Assembly (NCBI GenBank): GCA_007134805.1
Contig: SLKB01000009.1
Span: 1-7,202, forward strand
DNA from: Paracoccaceae bacterium
GTDB taxonomy: Bacteria; Pseudomonadota; Alphaproteobacteria; Rhodobacterales; Rhodobacteraceae
DNA length: 7,202 nucleotides
Direction of reading: 5' to 3'
Part shown: piece by piece, positions 1 through 6,021 of the stretch
How the letters are laid out: each line of letters starts with the position of its first letter
Position numbering within the stretch: the first letter of the stretch is position 1
Position numbers and translations under genes: made by a program
The notes under the pieces: generated by a model
Seen by the model: the letters and a program-made list of their open reading frames with translations, nothing else
Told to the model about the DNA's origin: nothing
Database searches by the model: none

Positions 1-444
1 CGTGGTTCGATCAGGCAGGCCGGAGTGGTCGGGCGGTAAACGCCCGCGCAATTGCGCGCTGATCGCGCCCGTCCGATCGATGAAGAACAGCTCGTAGCGC
101 TGATCGAGCGAGAGGTGCTCGATCAGGATCTCGGCGCTCGGCTCCAGCCCGCCTGCAGCGGACAGGACGTCGGCGAGGATCTGCACATTCGCGCCGAGCA
201 TCTCCTGCTGCTGGCGAAGAAGCGACTCGCGGAAAGGGTTGGTGAAAAGGATGCCTGCGACCAGTAGAACCAGCGCAACGAGATTAAACAAGGCGATCTT
301 GCGCGCAAGCGGCGAGCTCGATATGCTGACAAGGCCACGCCGTGCTCTCCTTTCGCGGACCTCCGTCTCGACAGCATCACCCGGACCAACCCAGTCATCC
401 CCGAGAACGATGTCATTTCTGGCCGATCTCGCCCCGCTTCGCAC
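1..444 (-). CDS. chvG: Sensor histidine kinase ChvG, N-terminal part (truncated by window start)
   Basis: This is the N-terminal 148 codons of a membrane sensor kinase that would phosphorylate ChvI, encoded just upstream in the same direction. The reading frame is open from 471 down to base 1. It shows the cytoplasmic leader DIVLGDDWV (residues 11-19), an Arg-rich stretch, then SPLARKIALFNLVALVLL leading into one transmembrane segment (about residues 48-68). A periplasmic sensing region follows (NPFRESLLRQQQEMLGANVQ and on). That leader and 'SPLARKI' before the membrane segment are typical of rhodobacterial ChvG; HAMP, HisKA and ATPase domains lie outside the window. No in-frame ATG exists near the start. 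GTG at 444 is used here; TTG at 462 is the alternative, and neither has a good Shine-Dalgarno at ideal spacing. An in-frame TGA at 474-472 bars any longer form. The gap to chvI is 48 bp (30 bp with the TTG), so the two are probably cotranscribed. ChvG family members sense acidic or cell-envelope conditions. Confidence 0.88.
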   Translation of the reverse strand, partial: MRSGARSARNDIVLGDDWVGPGDAVETEVRERRARRGLVSISSSPLARKIALFNLVALVLLVAGILFTNPFRESLLRQQQEMLGANVQILADVLSAAGGLEPSAEILIEHLSLDQRYELFFIDRTGAISAQLRGRLPPDHSGLPDRTT

Positions 445-492
445 CCTTGCACCCGCTGTCAACAGAGAGCTTCACTCCCTGGCCTCACGCCG

Positions 493-1191
493 TCACGCCT
501 CGTTATACTTGTAGCCTATACCATAGAGCGTCTCGATCGACGAGAATTCCGGATCGACATTGCGCATCTTCTTGCGCAGGCGCTTGATGTGGCTGTCGAT
601 GGTCCGGTCATCGACATAGACCTGATCTTCATAGGCCACATCCATCAGCTGGTCGCGCGACTTGACCACGCCGGGGCGCTGTGCCAAGGCCTGCAGCAAC
701 AGGAATTCCGTCACCGTCAGGGTCACGTCACTGCCTTTCCATTTGACCGAATGGCGCAAGGGGTCCATTTCAAGCTGGCCGCGGACCATGACCTTCGCGT
801 CCTCGGAAAATTCATCGCCCCCCTCGACCGCATCCCGGCGGCGCAGCAAGGCGCGGATCCGCTCGACCAGAAGCCGTTGCGAGAAGGGCTTCTTGACATA
901 ATCATCCGCGCCCATGCGCAGACCCAGAACCTCGTCGATCTCGTCATCCTTCGAGGTAAGGAAGATGATCGGCATCTGCGTTTTCTGGCGCAACCGCTGC
1001 AAGAGTTCCATGCCATCCATTCGCGGCATCTTCATGTCGAGAACAGCCATGTCCGGCAGCTTGCGATTGAAAGCCTCCAGCGCGGACTGCCCATCGTTAT
1101 AGGTCTCGACCTCGAACCCTTCGGCTTCCAGACAAATGGAGACCGAGGTCAGGATATTCCGGTCGTCATCAACCAAGGCGATCTTCGACAT
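493..1191 (-). CDS. chvI: Response regulator ChvI (OmpR/PhoB family)
   Basis: A 232-residue two-component response regulator with an N-terminal receiver (about 1-120) and a C-terminal winged-helix DNA-binding domain (about 133-230). Visible receiver residues are the acidic cluster D8-D10, phospho-acceptor D52 in [12 protein letters not shown]79 in IIFLTS and K101 in KKPF. The effector domain carries [17 protein letters not shown], the recognition-helix region [16 protein letters not shown] and the wing end [10 protein letters not shown], all typical of ChvI/OmpR proteins. Length is normal for the family. The ATG at 1191 has an AAGGA at 1199-1203 with a 7-nt spacer, supporting this start. Downstream is its kinase gene chvG; upstream and divergent is pckA, a long-conserved neighbour in alphaproteobacteria and a reported ChvG/ChvI target in Agrobacterium. 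ChvI homologues control envelope, exopolysaccharide, acid-response and carbon genes; the regulon in this organism is not visible here. Confidence 0.96.
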   Translation of the reverse strand: MSKIALVDDDRNILTSVSICLEAEGFEVETYNDGQSALEAFNRKLPDMAVLDMKMPRMDGMELLQRLRQKTQMPIIFLTSKDDEIDEVLGLRMGADDYVKKPFSQRLLVERIRALLRRRDAVEGGDEFSEDAKVMVRGQLEMDPLRHSVKWKGSDVTLTVTEFLLLQALAQRPGVVKSRDQLMDVAYEDQVYVDDRTIDSHIKRLRKKMRNVDPEFSSIETLYGIGYKYNEA

Positions 1192-1198
1192 CTACCTG

Positions 1199-1203
1199 TC
1201 CTT
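1199..1203 (-). promoter_or_regulatory. Ribosome binding site of chvI
   Basis: Minus-strand AAGGA sits 7 nt before the chvI ATG (1191-1189). It supports that start codon. Confidence 0.6.
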
Positions 1204-1342
1204 ATGCCACTGCTCGGGGCGGCAACCTGCCGCTTCTTTTTGACATATGGTTGCCCAAACCTTGCCAAGACGCAACATGTTACTTCCGCGGGCTCCGATC
1301 TTGCGTTCAATTCGATGTGCAAAGTGCGAAACCGCAACACCC

Positions 1343-1354
1343 TTTTGCGCAAAA
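1343..1354. promoter_or_regulatory. Perfect 12-bp palindrome TTTTGCGCAAAA
   Basis: The 12 bases read the same on both strands, a form typical of a homodimeric repressor or activator site. The right part of the palindrome begins TTGCGCAAA at 1345. That string is nearly repeated as TTGCGCTAA at 1366 and 1386, so three related elements lie 21 and 20 bp apart, on one face of the helix. The binding protein is unknown. TTTGC/GCAAA-type palindromes are known for short-chain acyl-CoA regulators of the PccR/RamB kind in this group, which is only a suggestion. Confidence 0.4.
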
Positions 1355-1364
1355 AAGGATTGAT

Positions 1365-1395
1365 ATTGCGCTAACGCCCATCTGATTGCGCTAAC
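1365..1395 (+). repeat. Two 11-bp direct repeats ATTGCGCTAAC, 20 bp apart
   Basis: ATTGCGCTAAC occurs exactly at 1365-1375 and again at 1385-1395. The start-to-start distance of 20 bp is close to two helical turns, the usual arrangement for cooperative binding of a tandem dimer such as an OmpR-family regulator. They lie about 150-180 bp upstream of the pckA start and about 175-205 bp upstream of chvI. ChvI itself or a carbon-source regulator is a plausible ligand; neither is shown by sequence alone. Confidence 0.5.
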
Positions 1396-1483
1396 TCACG
1401 GAATACTTCCTAGGCTTTCACGAAGCGGTGGTGTTATACGCGGTGGATATCCTTGAGCGGTCGCGCATCCCGGCGCAACTTGC

Positions 1484-1502
1484 GTGACCTTGTAACTGTG
1501 AC
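1484..1502 (+). promoter_or_regulatory. Cluster of three GTNAC motifs upstream of pckA
   Basis: GTGAC (1484-1488), GTAAC (1492-1496) and GTGAC (1498-1502) follow one another within 19 bp, 42-60 bp before the pckA start codon. Short repeated half-sites are typical of OmpR-family regulator targets, and the divergent neighbour is such a regulator. The link to ChvI is inference. Confidence 0.3.
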
Positions 1503-1532
1503 ACGAAGTCTTTGCCAATTGAGCGTCCAGAC

Positions 1533-1536
1533 GGAG
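1533..1536 (+). promoter_or_regulatory. Ribosome binding site that decides the pckA start
   Basis: GGAG at 1533-1536 is 1 nt from the in-frame ATG at 1538 but 7 nt from the ATG at 1544. The spacing strongly favours 1544, so PckA would start MTSPRVNP rather than MPMTSPRV. Confidence 0.65.
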
Positions 1537-1543
1537 CATGCCC

Positions 1544-3142
1544 ATGACCTCACCCCGCGTGAACCCGAAACGTCGACTCGAAGACCAAGGCATTACAGGT
1601 GTTGCGCGGGTGCATTACAACCTGCTCGAGCCGGCGTTGGTCGAAGCCGCTATCCAGCGGAGCGAGGGGCGTCTGGGCCAGGGGGGTGCATTCCTCGTGT
1701 CGACCGGTGCGCATACCGGCCGATCGCCGAAGGACAAGTTCGTCGTGCGAACGCCTGAGGTCGAAGAGACGATCTGGTGGGACAACAATGCACCAATGGC
1801 CCCGGAAGCGTTCGAGCGGCTTCATACCGACATGCTCGAGCATATCAAGGGCCGTGAGATGTTCGTTCAGGATCTTTACGGCGGGGCGGATCCGGCGCAC
1901 CGGCTCGATGTGCGCGTCGTAACCGAACTCGCCTGGCATGGGCTGTTCATCCGCCATCTGCTGCGCCGGCCAGCGGCCGACGAGCTTGCGCAGTTCGACC
2001 CGGAATACACCATCATCAACGTCCCCAGTTTCACGGCAGACCCGGCGCGTCACGGCTGCCGCTCGGGCACAGTGATCGCCCTGAACCTGCAGAAAAAGCT
2101 CATCCTGATTGCGAATACCGCCTATGCGGGCGAGAACAAGAAATCCGTCTTCACATTGCTGAACTACCTGCTGCCTGCCAAGGGTATCATGCCGATGCAT
2201 TGCTCGGCCAATCATGCGCTCGGCAAGCCTGAGGATGCAGCCGTTTTCTTCGGGCTGTCGGGCACTGGAAAGACAACTCTCTCGGCGTGCCCCACCCGCA
2301 CTCTGATCGGCGATGACGAGCATGGCTGGTCGGACACCGGGATCTTCAATTTCGAGGGTGGCTGCTACGCCAAGACGATCAATCTGGACCCAAGTGCAGA
2401 GCCCGAGATCTATGCAACGACCTCGCGCTTCGGCTCGGTGGTCGAGAACATGATCTATGATCCCGACACGCTTGCTCTCGATTTCGATGATGACAGCCTG
2501 TCGGCCAATATGCGCGTCGCCTACCCGCTCGAGGCTGTCTCGAATGCATCGGCGTCGTCCCTCGGTGGGGTGCCGCGCAATATCATCATGCTGACCTGTG
2601 ATGCGTTTGGTGTCTTGCCACCCATCGCGCGGTTGACGCCGGCGCAGGCGATGTATCACTTCCTGTCGGGCTTCACCTCGAAAGTCGCGGGGACCGAACA
2701 GGGCGTGACCGAACCGCAGCCCACCTTTTCGACCTGTTTCGGCGCCCCCTTCATGCCGCGCCGCCCCGAGGTCTATGGCAAGCTTCTGCAAGAGAAGATC
2801 GCGCGCTTTGGCTCGGAATGCTGGCTCGTGAATACAGGCTGGACGGGTGGCGCCTATGGGACAGGCGCGCGCATGCCGATCAAGGCCACGCGGGCACTTC
2901 TCGAAGCGGCCCTCGATGGCAGCCTGAGCACTGCAGAGTTCCGCCGCGATCCGAATTTCGGCTTCGACGTGCCGGTCGCTGTCGTGGGCGTGGACGACCG
3001 CCTGCTCGACCCGCGCCGTACATGGGCAGACGGTGCTGCCTACGACACCCAGGCTGCCAAGCTTGTCGCCATGTTCGCCGAGAACTTCGCACAATATGTG
3101 CCCCATATCGACGACGAGGTGCGCAGCGCTGCGATCGGCTGA
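1544..3142 (+). CDS. pckA: Phosphoenolpyruvate carboxykinase (ATP)
   Basis: This 532-residue cytosolic enzyme converts oxaloacetate and ATP to phosphoenolpyruvate, CO2 and ADP (EC 4.1.1.49), the entry step of gluconeogenesis from C4 acids. Numbering from ATG 1544, motifs are substrate-binding TGRSPKD (58-64), [10 protein letters not shown] (194-203) with the metal- and phosphate-binding lysines, and the region around H219 ([13 protein letters not shown]). The P-loop GLSGTGKT (237-244) is followed by the PEPCK-specific kinase-2 motif IGDDEHGW (255-262). [12 protein letters not shown] (345-356) and NTGWTGG (430-436) complete the pattern. The P-loop form and length identify the ATP-type rather than the GTP-type family. 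All key residues are intact. The ATG at 1538 would add two residues but has an unusable Shine-Dalgarno spacing. It is divergent from chvI and ends 22 nt before a strong hairpin terminator, so it is probably monocistronic. Control by ChvI is likely by analogy with Agrobacterium. Confidence 0.98.
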   Translation: MTSPRVNPKRRLEDQGITGVARVHYNLLEPALVEAAIQRSEGRLGQGGAFLVSTGAHTGRSPKDKFVVRTPEVEETIWWDNNAPMAPEAFERLHTDMLEHIKGREMFVQDLYGGADPAHRLDVRVVTELAWHGLFIRHLLRRPAADELAQFDPEYTIINVPSFTADPARHGCRSGTVIALNLQKKLILIANTAYAGENKKSVFTLLNYLLPAKGIMPMHCSANHALGKPEDAAVFFGLSGTGKTTLSACPTRTLIGDDEHGWSDTGIFNFEGGCYAKTINLDPSAEPEIYATTSRFGSVVENMIYDPDTLALDFDDDSLSANMRVAYPLEAVSNASASSLGGVPRNIIMLTCDAFGVLPPIARLTPAQAMYHFLSGFTSKVAGTEQGVTEPQPTFSTCFGAPFMPRRPEVYGKLLQEKIARFGSECWLVNTGWTGGAYGTGARMPIKATRALLEAALDGSLSTAEFRRDPNFGFDVPVAVVGVDDRLLDPRRTWADGAAYDTQAAKLVAMFAENFAQYVPHIDDEVRSAAIG

Positions 3143-3164
3143 TGCGCCTGGCAATCCCAGAATG

Positions 3165-3201
3165 AAACCGCCCCGCGAGCAGTCTCTCGCGGGGCGGTTT
3201 T
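3165..3201. terminator. Rho-independent terminator between convergent pckA and puuD
   Basis: A perfect 15-bp inverted repeat (3165-3179 and 3186-3200) with a 6-nt loop has a GC-rich core (CCGCCCCGCGAG) and ends in TTTT (3198-3201) on the plus strand. The left arm starts with AAA, so the mirror-image transcript also ends its stem in UUU. It lies 22 nt after both the pckA and the puuD stop codons, and so probably terminates both genes. It is stronger in the pckA direction. Confidence 0.9.
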
Positions 3202-3222
3202 CAATCGGGCCATGCGCCGCGT

Positions 3223-4452
3223 TCAGGATCCGGACACCCGGCGATACCATTGCGCGATCTCGGCCCGCGCCTCCTCGGCCATGAAGACTGTCCTGCCGGG
3301 CGGCATCGCATGACTGATCCCGGATTGCAGATAGATGGTCTGCGCAGCCCGCGCCACCTGCGCCTCGGTTTCGAGCAAGACGCCCTTCGGCGCCCAGTGC
3401 AACCCCGGCCAGACCGGGTCTTCGGCGTGGCACATCGAACAATGCCCGACCACGGTCCAGTAGACATCCTCAAAACCCGGATCTTCGGCAAAGCGCGCGA
3501 CAGAGGGCGGCAGTGACGCCAGTTCCTCGTCCGCCTGCATCCGCCCGCCGAGCGTCGAGAGCCAGATGATACCGACAAACAGCAAAGTCGTCGCGGCCCA
3601 TGTCCACCATTTGTAGCCCTGCCCGATATGCATCGAGTTGAAGAAATGCCGGATCGTCACCCCCATCAGGAAGACAAGCCCCGCGATCAGCCAGTTGTAT
3701 TCCGAGGCAAAGGCAAGTGGATAATGATTTGACAGCATCAGGAACAGGACCGGCAGCGTCAGGTAATTGTTATGCGTCGAGCGCTGCTTGGCGATCTTGC
3801 CATATTTCGCATCCGGCGTGCGCCCGGCGCGCAGATCCGCAACCACGATTTTCTGATTGGGGATGATCACCATGAAGACATTGGCCGACATGATCGTGGC
3901 CGTGAACGCCCCGAGATGCAGAAGCGCGGCGCGTCCGGAGAAGACCTGCGTATAGCCCCAGGCCATGACAACGAGCAGCACGAACAACAGCAGCATCAAC
4001 CGCGTGTTATCCTCGCCAAAGCGAGATTTGCAGAGCGTGTCATAGATCAGCCAGCCCACACCCAGCGAGGCAATCGAGATCACCACTGCCTGCCAGACCG
4101 CAAGGTCCATCACCTCGACATCGATCAGATAGAACTCGGCCCCGACGTAATATACGAGCACCAGCAGCACGAAGCCGGAAATCCAGGTCCAGTAGCTTTG
4201 CCATTTGTGCCAGATCAGATGCTCGGGCAGCCGGTCGGGTGCGACGAGGTATTTCTGGATATGGTAGAAGCCGCCCCCGTGCACCTGCCACTCCTCGCCA
4301 TGCGCGCCCTTTGGTAGGTCGGGCGATTTGCGCAACCCCAGATCGAGCGCGATGAAATAGAAGCTCGATCCGATCCAGGCGATTGCCGTGATCACATGCA
4401 GCCAGCGGACGGCAAACTCCGCCCAGGCACCAAAGACAGCCAGTTCCAGCAT
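3223..4452 (-). CDS. puuD: Membrane-bound urate oxidase with C-terminal cytochrome c domain (PuuD)
   Basis: A 409-residue integral membrane protein that oxidises urate to 5-hydroxyisourate, passing electrons to the respiratory chain rather than to oxygen. The N-terminal domain (about 1-305) has some eight hydrophobic segments, near residues 12-38, 87-109, 117-137, 151-169, 175-199, 229-247, 252-267 and 283-301. Family stretches include HVITAIAWIGSSFYFIALDL (19-38), HGGGFYHIQKY (58-68) and HWHKW-like IWHKWQSYWTW (80-90). Conserved QRSTHNNYLTLPVLFLMLSNHYP spans 223-245. The C-terminal domain (about 320-409) has a haem c site CSMCH (338-342), with M383 in HAMPPG as a likely axial ligand. Length and layout match the known PuuD family. 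The ATG at 4452 has AAGGAT upstream at good spacing. It is divergent from a LysR gene and lies beside uraH and puuE-uraD, which supply the next pathway steps. The symbol puuD also names an unrelated E. coli putrescine gene. Confidence 0.95.
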   Translation of the reverse strand: MLELAVFGAWAEFAVRWLHVITAIAWIGSSFYFIALDLGLRKSPDLPKGAHGEEWQVHGGGFYHIQKYLVAPDRLPEHLIWHKWQSYWTWISGFVLLVLVYYVGAEFYLIDVEVMDLAVWQAVVISIASLGVGWLIYDTLCKSRFGEDNTRLMLLLFVLLVVMAWGYTQVFSGRAALLHLGAFTATIMSANVFMVIIPNQKIVVADLRAGRTPDAKYGKIAKQRSTHNNYLTLPVLFLMLSNHYPLAFASEYNWLIAGLVFLMGVTIRHFFNSMHIGQGYKWWTWAATTLLFVGIIWLSTLGGRMQADEELASLPPSVARFAEDPGFEDVYWTVVGHCSMCHAEDPVWPGLHWAPKGVLLETEAQVARAAQTIYLQSGISHAMPPGRTVFMAEEARAEIAQWYRRVSGS

Positions 4453-4460
4453 CAGGGATG

Positions 4461-4465
4461 ATCCT
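4461..4465 (-). promoter_or_regulatory. Ribosome binding site of puuD
   Basis: Minus-strand AGGAT, within AAAGGAT, lies 8 nt before the puuD ATG and supports that start. Confidence 0.6.
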
Positions 4466-4483
4466 TTCGGTCAGCGTTTGAAG
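4465..4483. promoter_or_regulatory. Candidate LysR-type operator, copy 1 (puuD start region)
   Basis: TTTC-N11-GAAG on the plus strand, a near-perfect copy of the dyad also found at 4536-4554 and 5949-5967. It overlaps the inferred puuD transcription start, a position expected to repress or to form the second contact of a LysR tetramer. An overlapping perfect 6-bp inverted repeat (AGCGTT, 6-nt gap, AACGCT; 4473-4490) also covers the -10 element. Which dyad is real cannot be decided here. Confidence 0.35.
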
Positions 4484-4487
4484 CAAC

Positions 4488-4515
4488 GCTATACTGCCTA
4501 GTGGCTTTCTGTTAA
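4488..4515 (-). promoter_or_regulatory. Candidate sigma-70-type promoter of puuD
   Basis: On the minus strand, TTAACA (4515-4510) and TATAGC (4493-4488) are separated by 16 bp. They would place transcription start near 4481, giving a leader of about 28 nt. The hexamers match the housekeeping consensus at most positions. The start site is inferred. The dyad at 4465-4483 covers it and the dyad at 4536-4554 centres about 64 bp upstream. Confidence 0.4.
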
Positions 4516-4535
4516 TTCCGTAAAACACCCAGCAC

Positions 4536-4554
4536 TTTCAAACAGCGCCTGAAA
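4536..4554. promoter_or_regulatory. Candidate LysR-type operator, copy 2 (before the regulator gene)
   Basis: TTTCA-N9-TGAAA, a perfect 5+5 interrupted dyad, ends 6 bp before the LysR gene's ATG. It centres about 64 bp upstream of the inferred puuD start. LysR proteins commonly bind near -65 of the divergent target while repressing their own gene, so the position is suggestive. The classical T-N11-A base pattern is not exactly met. Confidence 0.45.
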
Positions 4555-4560
4555 ATCATC

Positions 4561-5484
4561 ATGGCCTATCTCAGCAACATCAGAATGTTCGTGCGTGTCT
4601 ACGAATTGGGCAGCATGTCCGCCGCTGCGCGGGATCAGCGCACCTCGCCCGCGGTCGCCTCGTCGCGAGTGGCCGAGCTCGAAAAACACCTTGGGGTGCG
4701 CTTGTTCAATCGCACGACGCGCTCGTTGCAACCGACCTCGAACGGTCAGCTGTTCTACGATGGCGCCCAGAAGATCCTCGATGCGATCGCCGAGGCCGAG
4801 GCCGCGCTCAGCCATGCTACCGCGCAGCCGCGTGGGACGCTGTTCGTGGCCGCGCCGCTGGGCATCGGCCGCCGCCTGATCGCGCCACATGTGCCGGCAT
4901 TCAAGGATGACAACCCCGAGATCGCAGTCCGGCTGCGGCTTTCGGACCGCAGCATCGATGTGACCGCAGAGGGGCTGGATATCGCCTTCCATCTGGGCCC
5001 GCTGGAGGACTCCGCGCTGAAGATGCGGGTGATAGCGGACTGCCCGCGCCTGCTCTGCGCCGCGCCGAATTATGTTACGCGCCGCGGCCTGCCCGCCGAT
5101 GGCGCGGCACTTCTGCGCGACGGGCATGATTGCCTTAACCTGCGCTTCCCCGGGGCACCCGAGTTTCAATGGACCCTGCAGACCCCGGACGGGCCCCAAC
5201 GTTTCAAGATTTCCGGGCCCTTCGAATCGGACGATGGGGACGTGCTGACAGGCTGGGCGCTCGATGGGCGCGGGATCGTGCTGAAACCGGTCTTCGAGGT
5301 CGCCGAGCATCTGCGCAGTGGCGCGCTGGTGCCGGTCGCGCAAGCAACGCCGCCCCTGCCGGTGACGCTCGCGGCACTGACGCCGCATCGGCGTTTGCGC
5401 GACCCAAAAGTGACGATCTTCAGCGATTTCATGGCCGCGCGGATCAAGGCCGCCCTCACCGAGGCGACAGCGCCCGCAGCCTGA
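4561..5484 (+). CDS. LysR family transcriptional regulator, probable regulator of urate catabolism
   Basis: A 307-residue LysR-type regulator of normal family length. The N-terminal winged helix-turn-helix spans about residues 1-62. It includes FVRVYELGSMSAAARDQ (10-26), the recognition-helix region SPAVASSRVAELEKHLG (29-45) and the wing RLFNRTTRSLQPTSNG (47-62). The effector domain (about 90-295) contains GTLFVAAPLGIGRRLIAPHVPAF, LRLSDRSIDVTAEGLDIAFHLGPL and LTGWALDGRGIVLKPVFEV, resembling the CrgA-like subgroup. The start fits the family (LSNIRMFVRVYELGS), although no clear Shine-Dalgarno precedes it. It is divergent from puuD (108-bp gap) and convergent with uraH (17-bp gap). The neighbourhood suggests it senses urate or another purine-pathway intermediate; the ligand cannot be read from the sequence. 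Its own promoter was not identified. Confidence 0.9.
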   Translation: MAYLSNIRMFVRVYELGSMSAAARDQRTSPAVASSRVAELEKHLGVRLFNRTTRSLQPTSNGQLFYDGAQKILDAIAEAEAALSHATAQPRGTLFVAAPLGIGRRLIAPHVPAFKDDNPEIAVRLRLSDRSIDVTAEGLDIAFHLGPLEDSALKMRVIADCPRLLCAAPNYVTRRGLPADGAALLRDGHDCLNLRFPGAPEFQWTLQTPDGPQRFKISGPFESDDGDVLTGWALDGRGIVLKPVFEVAEHLRSGALVPVAQATPPLPVTLAALTPHRRLRDPKVTIFSDFMAARIKAALTEATAPAA

Positions 5485-5501
5485 GTGCGATCATGCGTGG
5501 A

Positions 5502-5858
5502 TCAGCTTCCGCGATATGTCGCGTAGCCGAACGGAGACAGCAAGAGCGGCACGTGATAATGGCTCTCGGCGTCGCTGATACCGAAGCGGATCGGCACCTC
5601 ATCAAGGAACAAGGGCGCGAGCCCGGCTTGCCCGGTGGCGCGCAGGTAACCGCCCGCGGCGAAGACCAATTCATAGACGCCGATCGCGAAAGCGCCCGCG
5701 GGCAGGATGGGGCTGTCGGTCCGCCCATCGTCATTCGTGACCATCTGCGCCACTTCGCGGCGCACGCCGTCATCGAGGCGATAGAGCGTGATCTTCAACC
5801 CCTGCGCCGGCATGCCGCGCGCCGTATCGAGAACATGCGTTGTCAAGAACCCGGCCAT
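5502..5858 (-). CDS. uraH: 5-hydroxyisourate hydrolase (transthyretin-like)
   Basis: A 118-residue enzyme that hydrolyses 5-hydroxyisourate, the PuuD product, to OHCU (EC 3.5.2.17), normally as a cytosolic homotetramer. Family-defining residues are present: H8 in LTTHVLD, R46 in NDDGRTDSPIL, H102 in ESHYHVPLLLSPFGYATY and the C-terminal tetrapeptide YRGS (115-118). This tetrapeptide separates the enzyme from true transthyretins. There is no signal peptide, so it is likely cytoplasmic. The frame stays open upstream to 6005, but ATG 5858 is preceded by a perfect AGGAGG (5866-5871) with a 7-nt spacer. Translation from there gives MAGFLTTHVLDTARG, the normal family start; the upstream extension is basic and unlike the family. 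The gene ends 17 bp from the convergent LysR gene with no visible terminator, and is divergent from puuE-uraD. Confidence 0.96.
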   Translation of the reverse strand: MAGFLTTHVLDTARGMPAQGLKITLYRLDDGVRREVAQMVTNDDGRTDSPILPAGAFAIGVYELVFAAGGYLRATGQAGLAPLFLDEVPIRFGISDAESHYHVPLLLSPFGYATYRGS

Positions 5859-5865
5859 TCCTGCC

Positions 5866-5871
5866 CCTCCT
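5866..5871 (-). promoter_or_regulatory. Ribosome binding site that decides the uraH start
   Basis: A full AGGAGG on the minus strand lies 7 nt before ATG 5858. It excludes the longer in-frame start at 6005. Confidence 0.85.
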
Positions 5872-5948
5872 GTGCGCTTCAGTTCCCTACTTTTGCTCCA
5901 CCGCCGGCGCGTGTGCCAGCCTGGAAGTGGTTGGTGCCGCTTGAGGTC

Positions 5949-5967
5949 TTTCAAAAAAACGCAGAAA
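5949..5967. promoter_or_regulatory. Candidate LysR-type operator, copy 3 (uraH / puuE-uraD intergenic)
   Basis: TTTC-N11-GAAA, with TTTCAAA on the left, matches the two dyads between puuD and the LysR gene. All three share TTCAAA-N8-GAAA on one strand. It lies in the 163-bp divergent region between uraH and puuE-uraD, where a pathway regulator would act on both genes. Its A-rich centre differs from the other two copies. Confidence 0.35.
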
Positions 5968-5986
5968 GCAGAATGACGCTTTCTGC
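5961..5986. promoter_or_regulatory. Perfect 9-bp inverted repeat between uraH and puuE-uraD
   Basis: Arms GCAGAAAGC (5961-5969) and GCTTTCTGC (5978-5986) are separated by 8 bp. It shares the GAAA at 5964-5967 with the adjacent TTTC-N11-GAAA dyad. It is too far from any stop codon and lacks a T-run, so it is an operator candidate rather than a terminator. It centres about 48 bp upstream of the puuE-uraD GTG. Confidence 0.45.
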
Positions 5987-6009
5987 AGTAAACCACGATC
6001 AACAAATCT

Positions 6010-6014
6010 GGAGG
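6010..6014 (+). promoter_or_regulatory. Ribosome binding site that decides the GTG start of puuE-uraD
   Basis: GGAGG at 6010-6014 is 7 nt before GTG 6022. The ATG at 6015 abuts it and is in another frame that soon stops. Confidence 0.8.
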
Positions 6015-6021
6015 ATGGCCC

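Larger units (their letters stand above)
1192..1543. promoter_or_regulatory. chvI-pckA divergent intergenic control region
   Basis: This 352-bp non-coding stretch must hold the promoters of both chvI (minus) and pckA (plus). It is less GC-rich than the flanking genes in its middle (about 1230-1440). It contains a perfect palindrome (1343-1354), an 11-bp direct repeat (1365-1375 and 1385-1395) and three GTNAC motifs (1484-1502), each listed separately. A possible plus-strand -10 TTATAC lies at 1434-1439, but I see no good -35 for it, so no promoter is called. No convincing small gene is present: the open frames crossing it are antisense extensions of chvI or lack a ribosome binding site. Confidence 0.6.

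Noticed and set aside
589..1374. A 261-codon plus-strand open frame opposite chvI
   Set aside because: It is antisense to ChvI, whose receiver and DNA-binding motifs are complete; no ribosome binding site or recognisable domain supports it.
1431..1440. TTATAC as the pckA -10 element
   Set aside because: No acceptable -35 hexamer lies at 16-18 bp upstream, so the promoter was not called.
1550..3442. A 630-codon open frame on the minus strand opposite pckA
   Set aside because: It lies antisense to a complete, motif-rich PckA and is a by-product of high-GC codon use. Its translation is low-complexity Arg/Ala/Gly-rich with no recognisable domain, and it runs into the end of puuD.
4498..5388. 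A 296-codon minus-strand open frame opposite the LysR gene
   Set aside because: Its translation is Arg/Gln-rich and resembles no family, while the opposite strand encodes an intact LysR regulator.
5859..6005. In-frame N-terminal extension of uraH by 49 residues
   Set aside because: The extension is unlike the family. A perfect AGGAGG at ideal spacing precedes ATG 5858.
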